Assembly (NCBI RefSeq): GCF_030445035.2
Contig: NC_080702.1
Coordinates: forward strand, 28,164,053-28,228,052
DNA: 64,000 nt
Source of the DNA: Dasypus novemcinctus
Taxonomy: Eukaryota; Chordata; Mammalia; Cingulata; Dasypodidae
Reading direction: 5' to 3'
The stretch's first letter is position 1, and every line of letters starts with the position of its first letter. A program made the position numbers and the translations under genes. A model generated the notes under the pieces. The model did not search any database. It worked only from the letters and a program-made list of their open reading frames with translations, and was not told the origin of the DNA. Positions 57,116 to 64,000 of this stretch are shown here, piece by piece.

Positions 57116-59330
57116 TTCTAGGGTTTTAGTTCTTAGATTTAGGTTGTTGATCCATTTGGAATTAGTTCTTGTGTATGGTGAGAGTTAGGAGTCCAAATTC
57201 ATTCTTTGGCATGTGGATTTTCAGTTGTCCCAGCACCAATTGTTGAAGAGATTGTTCTTTCCCCATTGAATGGGCTTGGCACCCTTGTCTAAAATCAGCT
57301 GGCTATACATGTGTGAATTTATCTCTGGACTCTCAATTCTATTCCATTGCTTTCTATATCTGTCCTTGTGCCAGTACCATACTGTTGTAATTACTGTAGC
57401 TTTGTAGTACATTTTGAAGTCAGGAAATGTGAGTCCTCCAACTTTGTTCTTTTTCAAGATTGTTTTTGGTTAGTCAGGTTTCCTTGCAATTCCATATTAA
57501 TTTGAGGATCAACTTTTCCATTTCTAGAAAACAAAGGGCTCCTGGAATTTTGAAGGGATTACATTAAATTTGTAGATTGCTTTAGGTAGTATTGACGTCT
57601 TAATACTATTAAGTCTTCCAACTGGTGAACTCAGGGTGTTTTTCCATTAATTTAGGTCTTCTTTAATTTCTTTCAGAAGTTTAACCTCCTTGGTTAAATT
57701 TATTCCTACGTATTTTATTCTTTTAGATGCTATTATAAGTGGAATTATTTTGATCTCCTTTTCAGATTGTTCATTACTGGTATATAGAAAACCAATTGAC
57801 TTGTGTGGGTTTATCTTGAATCCTGCAACTTTACTGGATTTGTTTTTTAGTTCTGGTAACTTTCTTGTAAATTCTTTGGGGGCTTTTTATTTTTTGTTTG
57901 TTTTTTTAACTTCTTTTCTTTTTTTTCTTTGTTTTCTTTTAAATGCTACATTAAAAAAATATGAGGTCCCTATATACTCCCCACCCCCCTCACCTCACTT
58001 CTCCCACACCAACAACCTCTTCCATCATCGTGGCACATTCACTGCACCTGGTGAATACATTTTGGAGCACTGCTGCACCCCATGGACAGTGGTCTACATT
58101 GTAGTCTACACTCTCCCCCAGTCCACACAGTGGGCCATGGCAGGACACACAATGTCCAGCATCTCTTGGGGGCTTTTTATATATAGGATCATGTATTTTG
58201 CCAAAAGGGATCATTTAATGTCTTCCTTTCCAATTTGATGCCTCTTCTTTTTCTTGCTTATTGCTCTGGCTAGAACTTCAATTACAGTGTTGAGTAACAG
58301 TGATAAGATCCTTGTCTTTTCTGTGATCTTAGGGAGAAAGCTTTCAGTTTTTCACTTTTGAATGTATTTGCTGTGTTTTTTTCATATATTGCCTTTATCA
58401 TATTGGGAAAGTTATCTTCTGTTTCTAGTTTCCTAGTTCTCATGAGGGATACTGGCTTTTGTCAAATACCTTTACTGCATCAGTTGAGATGATCATGGTT
58501 TTTTCCCTCTTCATTCTATGAATATGGTATATTATATGATCTAGTTTTCTTTTATTGAACTATTATTGAATCCCTGGATAAATCCCACCTGGTTATAGTG
58601 TATAATTCTTTTGCTACACTGTTCAATTTGACTTGTGAGTATTTTGTTGAGGATTTTTATATCTCTATTTGTAAGGGATATTAGTCTATAGTTTTCTTGT
58701 GCTGTCTTTATCTGGCTTTAGTATCAGGGTAATGCTGGCCTCATCCTTAGAACTCTTCTGTTTTTTGGAAGTAATTGAGAAGGATTGGTATTAAATCTTC
58801 TATAATTCTTTGGTAGAATTCAGTAGTGAACCCATCTGGTGCTGGACATTTCTTTGTTGGGAGGTTTTTGATTATTGATTTAATCTCTTTAGGTTTGTTT
58901 TAGGTCTGTTGAGATTTTCTACTTCTTTTTTGGGGGCAGGGCAGATTAGCTGATTTGTATGTTTCTAGGAATTTGTCCAGTTCATCCAGATTTTCTAATT
59001 TCTTGACATATAATTGTTCATAGTACCCTCTTATAATCCATTTTTTTCTCTGTAAGGTCTGTTGTAGTGTCCCTAATTTCATTCCTGATTGCACAAAAAT
59101 TTTCTATACATCGAATATCAGTGCCAGTTTCACATTTATTAGGAAATGGCAAATGAAGTGTATCAGTTGACCCTCCCAACTTCCACATAACTATTTGTTG
59201 AAAATGAATATCAGCACTTGGGATTATTTTAACTAGTTTTTGCCCTCCTAACTGGTATGAAATGGGATCTACTTGAGGTTTTATTGTGCTCTTTGGTTTT
59301 ATTACCAGTGAGGTTGACCTTTTGTCTCAT
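57116..59330 (-). repeat. LINE-1 copy C, ORF2 fragment
   Basis: The ORF2 piece at 57221-57457 ([40 protein letters not shown]) and 58900-59094 (GYYEQLYVKKLENLDELDKF) place it in the RT-to-C-terminal part of ORF2. It is broken by stops and by an L1 3' insertion at 57891-58165. Confidence 0.75.
57891..58165 (-). mobile_element. Young LINE-1 3' fragment in copy C, with TSD
   Basis: The L1 3' terminus (TTAAATGCTACATTAAAAAA, ATGAGGTCCCTATATAC) and UTR block are flanked by TTGGGGGCTTTTTAT at 57876-57890 and 58166-58180, a perfect 15-bp target-site duplication. Confidence 0.88.
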
Positions 59331-59337
59331 ATCTGGT

Positions 59338-59765
59338 CTGTGTTGGTCAGGGTTCCCTGGAATGCAGAACCAACAGGGTGTATATGTTTATTCTTGAAGA
59401 GATTTATTTAAGGAATTGGCTCACGGAGTTTGGGGGCTGGAAGGTCTGAAATCCGTAGGATAGGTGTCAGCCTGGAAATTCTGCAAAGACCTGATATCAG
59501 AGTCTTGAGTCCAAAATCTGTACAGAAGGCAGTCGGCGGAAAACTCAGACACAAGCAGACGTGGTAGTCTAAATACAGACTTCCTTGTTCTGGAAGCCTC
59601 AGTTAATTGCTCTTAAGGTGATTTTGAGGAGGCCCACACACATGATGATGGTAAAATCCTTTACCTAAACTCAACTGACTGTAGATGTTAACATCTATGA
59701 AATACAACAGCTACGTGTAGGCTATTTGATCACACAATTGGATACCATTGCTTAGTCAATTAACT
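59338..59765 (-). repeat. Interspersed repeat, 'GTTGGTCAGGGTTCCCTGGA' family
   Basis: It begins GTGTTGGTCAGGGTTCCCTG, with AAGGAATTGGCTCACGGAG, GGTCTGAAATCCGTAGGATA and AATTAACTATCACA at the end. This layout belongs to a common mammalian repeat that I cannot name with certainty. It sits inside L1 sequence. Confidence 0.55.
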
Positions 59766-60600
59766 ATCACATGGTCTTTTATTTTTTGTGAAAGACATTG
59801 TCATTTTCCCATTTTTATTCGTTCATGTATTTATAGTCTGCACTAATCCTTTGATAATTTTGTGTGTTATAGATATTTTTCTCCCAGATTGTGGTTTATC
59901 TTTTCACTCCCTTAATTTTAGGATAGTTAAATTTGTCAGTCTCTTTTATGGCTTACTCTCTCTTTCTTACATGTTTAAAGTCTATTTTTATATCATAAAA
60001 CCATTTGTGTATAACTTTTGAAAGTATCCTATTTTATCTCTCACATATAAAGCTACAATAAATTGATAATTTTCCTTGGAATCAATGATAATACAATGCA
60101 TTTTTTCCCATTTATATAACAATTTATCCCTGCCCATATATTAGAGTATCCATGATTTCTGCCACTGCTCTGCCATGTCTGCTCACTCATTCATCAGATT
60201 TGTATATTTTGTTTATCTCTCCTAATACTATACTAATTCTTGATATGAGGTAGACAAGTTCTCAGCTTGCTCTGTACAAAACTTTGGCAATTTTTGGACA
60301 GTTGATAAAAGCTTAGAGAAGTTGTTTTGTTTTGGTTTTTTTTGTAAGACTTTTAAAATCTCTTTTGGCTATTTAATGGAATTTTAGTTCTCTTGGGAGA
60401 GGTGACATTTTGGTGATATTTAGTTCTTTCTAAGGATAGATGCTATCCTTAAGTTTATTTCATTTTGCTTTGATGTTAGCCTATTATGTTAATTTTTTTT
60501 CTATTAGCATATTTTTCTAGCCTTCATCAGACTTATTTAATATGTAGCTAAATGTGGTTTTTATCATGTGTTAGCTTTTATATTAACAGTTTTATTGGGA
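59766..60600 (-). repeat. LINE-1 fragment, degenerate
   Basis: The AT-rich sequence includes GTTATAGATATTTTTCTCCC and CAGATTGTGGTTTATCTTTT, the usual reverse-oriented ORF2 landmarks, followed by decayed sequence. Confidence 0.45.
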
Positions 60601-60739
60601 TATAATCCATCTACCATACAGTTTATCCATTTTGACTGTACAATAATTTTTTTTAGTACATTGAAAGTATGTGCAGCCATCACCACAATTAATTTTAGGA
60701 TACTCTCTTCAGCTCAAAAAGATACCCTGTAGGGAGTTA

Positions 60740-61260
60740 ATACTTAAATTGTACAGAGTTTCTATTTGGGATAATGGAAAAGTTGCAGTAATGATGGCGG
60801 TGATGGTAGCACAACATTAGGAACGTAATTAACGGCACTGAATTAAATATTTAAATGTGGTTAAAAGGGGAAATTTTAGTTTGTATATATGTTACTAGAA
60901 TACAAAATTTTAAAAAAAATGTATGGAACTGTTCACAATAGAGTGAACCCTAAGGTAAACCATGGTCTATAGTTAATAGCAAAATTATAAAACTGTGCTT
61001 TCATCAATTGAAACAAATTGTACCACACTAAAGCAAGGTATTAATAATGCAGTAAATGGGAACGTTGTATTTTATGCATGACTACCCACAGCTTCTGTAA
61101 CAGAAATTTTAAAACATCATTTTAAAAAATTCTTCTAAGGGTATTAATAATGTAGTAAATGGGAATGTTGTATTTTATGCATGACTACCCACAGCTTCTG
61201 TAACAGAAATTTTAAAACATCATTTTAAAAAAATTCTTCTAAACTTTATTTTACAAAAAT
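60740..61260 (+). repeat. LINE-1 3' end with internal tandem duplication
   Basis: The 3' UTR pattern (GGCGGTGATGGTAGCACAAC; AACGGCACTGAATTAAATAT) matches 3340-3690. A segment of about 105 bp starting GTATTAATAATG(C/T)AGTAAA is present twice in tandem (61037-61140 and 61141-61247) with only a few differences. Confidence 0.7.
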
Positions 61261-61269
61261 GATACCCTG

Positions 61270-61740
61270 CTTTAGTTTGCCAAAGGACTGCCACTGCAAA
61301 GCACCAGAAATCAGTTGGCTTTTATAAAGGGGATTTATTTGGGGTAAAAGCATACAATTCTGAGGCCATGAAATCTCCAAATCAGTGCACCATCAGAGGT
61401 GCCTTCTCACCAACGTCAGCTGCTGTTGATCCTCTTGTCCCGCAATGTGGCAAATCCAGATGGCTGCCAATCTGTGCTGAAGTCTCCCTCTTCCCCTGAG
61501 CTGGTCTGTTTTCCTGAAGTTCTCTCTCTCACAGGACCAGATCAAATATGGTACAGCTCGCTTTTTTTCTGTGTGTGTGTTTCCATGCATATCAGGCCCA
61601 GCAGGAAGGTAGAGACTCAACCTGAGTCGTGCCTTTCTGATGTAGTCCAATTGAGAGGGTCTCACACCCACAGGAATAGATAAGTTTAGAAACATAATCT
61701 TTCTCTTTTTGGGATTCATAAAGTAATTTCAAACTGTCAC
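61270..61740 (-). repeat. Interspersed repeat, 'TTAGTTTGCCAAAGGACTGC' family, copy 2
   Basis: It shares TTTAGTTTGCCA, CACTGCAAAGCACCAGAAAT and GGCTTTTATAA with copy 1 at 8530, and ends AAACTGTCACATACC. Confidence 0.55.
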
Positions 61741-62850
61741 ATACCCCATAGTCTTTAGTTATCCATCCCCCATTCTCCCCTCTCCCCTACTCTACCCTAA
61801 GGACCACTAATGTACTTTGTCTCTATAGATTATCCTATTTGTGGCTGTCTTTGCTGGGCTTCTTTCACTTAGCAAAAATGTTTTCACAGCTCAGTCATCT
61901 TGTTTCATGTATCAGTACGTCTTCTTATGATCAAATAATTTTCCATTGTGTGGATATAGCACATTTTGTTCTATTACCAATTGATGGACTTTAGATTGTT
62001 TCCATCTATGGGTATTATGAATAATGCTATGTGGACATGTTTTCATTTCCTTTGGGTATATAGGAGTGGAATTGCTGGGTCACATGGTAAGTGTGTGTTA
62101 AATCATTGAACTAACTGCCACACTCTTTTCTAAAGTCACTACACCATTTCATTTAATGCATTCCCACCAGCAATGTATAATAGTGCTTTCTTGTTTACAG
62201 CAGCATTTCTTATCTGACTTTTAAATTTTAGCCATCCTTGTAGGTGTGAAGTGGTAAGTCATTGTAGTTTTTATTTGCATTTCCCTAATGGCTAATGGCT
62301 TGAACATAGTTGCATGTGCTTATTTGCTTATTGGCCATTTGTGTATCTTCCTTGGCGAAATATCTATTTGTTTGCCCAGTTTTTAGTTGTTTTTTCATTT
62401 CACCTTTGAGTTCCAAGAGTTCTTTATATATATATTCTGGATACAATTTCCTTATCAGATATATAACTTGCAACGATTTTTTCCCATTCTGTAGGTTATC
62501 CTTCCACTTTCTTGATTGTGTCCTTTGAAGCACAAAAGGTTTTCATTTTATCTGTTTTTTCTTTTGTTATTTATCTCTGAATGTTATGCCAAATCCAAGA
62601 TTCTGAAGGTTTGCCCTTATATTTTTCTTCTAAGAGTAATACAGGTTTAGCTCTTCTGTTTGTCTTTGAACTATTTTGGATTCATTTTTATATATGGTCT
62701 GAGGTAAGTATACAGCTTCGTTCATTTGTATGTGGTTATCTACTTGTCTCATCACCACTTGTTGAAATACTATTTTTTCCCCATTGGATGGTCTTATTAA
62801 GAAAACAGCTGGCTTTAGACACATGTCTGTTTGTTTTTTACATTTGTATT
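61741..62850 (-). repeat. LINE-1 fragment, ORF2 C-terminal part
   Basis: GTGGAATTGCTGGGTCACAT, CATTCCCACCAGCAATGTAT and GCATTTCCCTAATGGCTAAT mark the reverse-oriented ORF2 end. A broken frame at 62285-62533 retains the typical YFAKEDTQMANKQ motif. Confidence 0.65.
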
Positions 62851-63372
62851 AGTCAGCCAAAAGGGTACTGATGCAAAATACCAGAAATGGGTTGGTTTTG
62901 TGTTAAGGTATTTATTTGGGGTAGGAGCTTGCAGATACCAGGCCTTAAAGCATAAGTTACTTCCCTCACTAAAGTCTATTTCCACGTGTTGGAGCAAGAT
63001 GGCTGCCGATGGCTGCGAGGGTTCAGGCTTCCTGGGTTCCTCTCTTCCAGGGTCTTGCTTCTCTCTGGGCTCAGGGTTCCTCTCTTCCTGGGGTTTGCTT
63101 TTCTTTCCTCTGTGAGCTTACTTCCCAGGGCTCCAGCTTAAGGCTTCAGCATCAAACTCCAACATCAGAACTCCAACATTAAAAACACTCAACTCTGTCC
63201 CTTGCCATGCCTTTTATCTGTGAGTTCCCACCCACCAAAGAGTGGAGATTCAATGCCCTAACGACGTGGCCCATTCAAAGCCCTAATCATAACTCAGTCC
63301 TGCCAGGTGCAGACCAGATTACAAACATAATCCAGTATCTATTTTTGGAATTCATAACCATATCAAACTGCT
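62851..63372 (-). repeat. Interspersed repeat, same family, copy 3
   Basis: Begins TTAGTCAGCCAAAAGGGTAC, with CAAAATACCAGAAATGGGTT, and ends ATCAAACTGCTACAAT. It carries an internal duplicated TCCTCTCTTCC...GG segment. Confidence 0.55.
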
Positions 63373-63945
63373 ACAATATTTTTAAACAAACCAATTTTAT
63401 TGATAAATTTTAATAAAGCATTAAATCCATCCAAAGTGTACAATCAATGGTATTTGATATAATCACATAGTTGTGCATTTATCACTTCAGTCATTATTAG
63501 AGCATTTTCATTATTCCAATAATAGTAATAAAGACAAACCAAAAAAGTTCTACCCCTTAATAATCACCTCTTAACCTCTGTGCTTTCCCTGCTGTAGATA
63601 GCTGCTATTCTTCTTATGAAAATAAGCAAAAATGATGGTTGCCTCCAATATTTTGATTATCTTGTTTTGTAAAGTGTCTCTTCATGTTTTGGCCTGTTTT
63701 AAAAATTTGTTGTTTGTTTCTCTATCATTAAGTTGTGCGAGTTATTTATTTAATTTGAGTATAAGTTCTATGTCAGGTATATAATAATGAATATTTTCTC
63801 TTACTCAGTGGTTTGCTTTCCCATTTTATAAAGGTATTGTTTAATCAGCAAATTTTTAAAAATTATTTCCAATTTATCAATTTTTCTTTTTAGGTTAGTA
63901 CTTTTTTTGTCCTAAGAAATCTTTCTCTATCCCAAGACTGCACAG
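63373..63945 (-). repeat. LINE-1 fragments
   Basis: AACCAATTTTATTGATAAAT and AGAGCATTTTCATTATTCCA match the element at 31860. From 63640 degenerate ORF2-like sequence follows. Confidence 0.5.
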
Positions 63946-63957
63946 AGTGATCTTTAT

Positions 63958-64000
63958 CCTGGGAAGTAGGTGCTCAACCACTGAGCTACATCTGCTTCCC
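63958..64000 (-). repeat. Short tRNA-headed SINE, cut by the window edge
   Basis: The minus strand reads GGGAAGCAGATGTAGCTCAG, TGGTTGAGCACCTACTTCCC, the A-box head of the short SINE also seen at 40-130. Confidence 0.6.

Noticed and set aside
1..64000. CRISPR arrays, operons or bacterial mobile systems
   Set aside because: The window is mammalian; direct repeats are minisatellite or retrotransposon sequences without spacer structure.
55750..64000. KRAB or C2H2 zinc-finger exons downstream of the 52-kb promoter
   Set aside because: Looked for KRAB-box and TGEKP-linker coding patterns on the plus strand and found none.

Overview
This is eukaryotic, mammalian DNA: spliced exons with GT-AG borders, CpG-island promoters, and dense SINE, LINE and LTR repeats. 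The tRNA-headed SINEs (head 'GCGGACTTGGCCCAGTGGTTAGGGCG', tail AAATAAATAAATCTTT) and the L1 3' ends finishing '...ACCTCATATTTTTTTAATGT' are the kind I associate with xenarthrans, most likely an armadillo (Dasypus). No database search was possible, so the species call is an inference.

The left quarter (2.9-15.6 kb, minus strand) holds the 5' two thirds of a lysosomal alpha-mannosidase (glycoside hydrolase family 38) gene. I could define 16 consecutive coding exons with matching phases. They add to 2,031 nt, or 677 codons, from the initiator ATG at 15580 to the end of exon 16 at 2879. The rest of the roughly 1,010-residue protein lies left of the window. All exons are open, the zinc and nucleophile motifs are present, and the promoter carries two TFEB/CLEAR-like E-boxes. 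Several exons diverge more from remembered MAN2B1 than I expect for a placental orthologue, so the gene may be a MAN2B1-like paralogue. Intron 11 (5.9-7.3 kb) is an extreme GC-rich minisatellite whose unit copies the exon 11 splice donor, giving more than two dozen decoy donors.

From 15.6 to about 16.2 kb, a possible two-exon divergent transcript leaves the same promoter on the plus strand. From 16.3 to 51.2 kb I see almost only retrotransposons. An ERV-L-type provirus (protease, reverse transcriptase, RNase H, integrase, dUTPase and an MLT2-like 3' LTR, about 17.8-27.05 kb) is broken by later SINE and L1 insertions. A patchwork of minus-strand L1 copies follows, including a nearly complete L1 (38.6-48.8 kb) that itself hosts two SINEs and a younger L1 3' fragment with clear target-site duplications.

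At 52.0-52.7 kb a CpG island with CCAAT boxes ends in ATG followed by GTGAGT. This looks like the first exon of a plus-strand gene whose remaining exons were not found in the window. Its short ATG-terminated first exon resembles KRAB zinc-finger genes, which are common neighbours of MAN2B1 in mammals. The right end (57-64 kb) is again L1 and other interspersed repeats.
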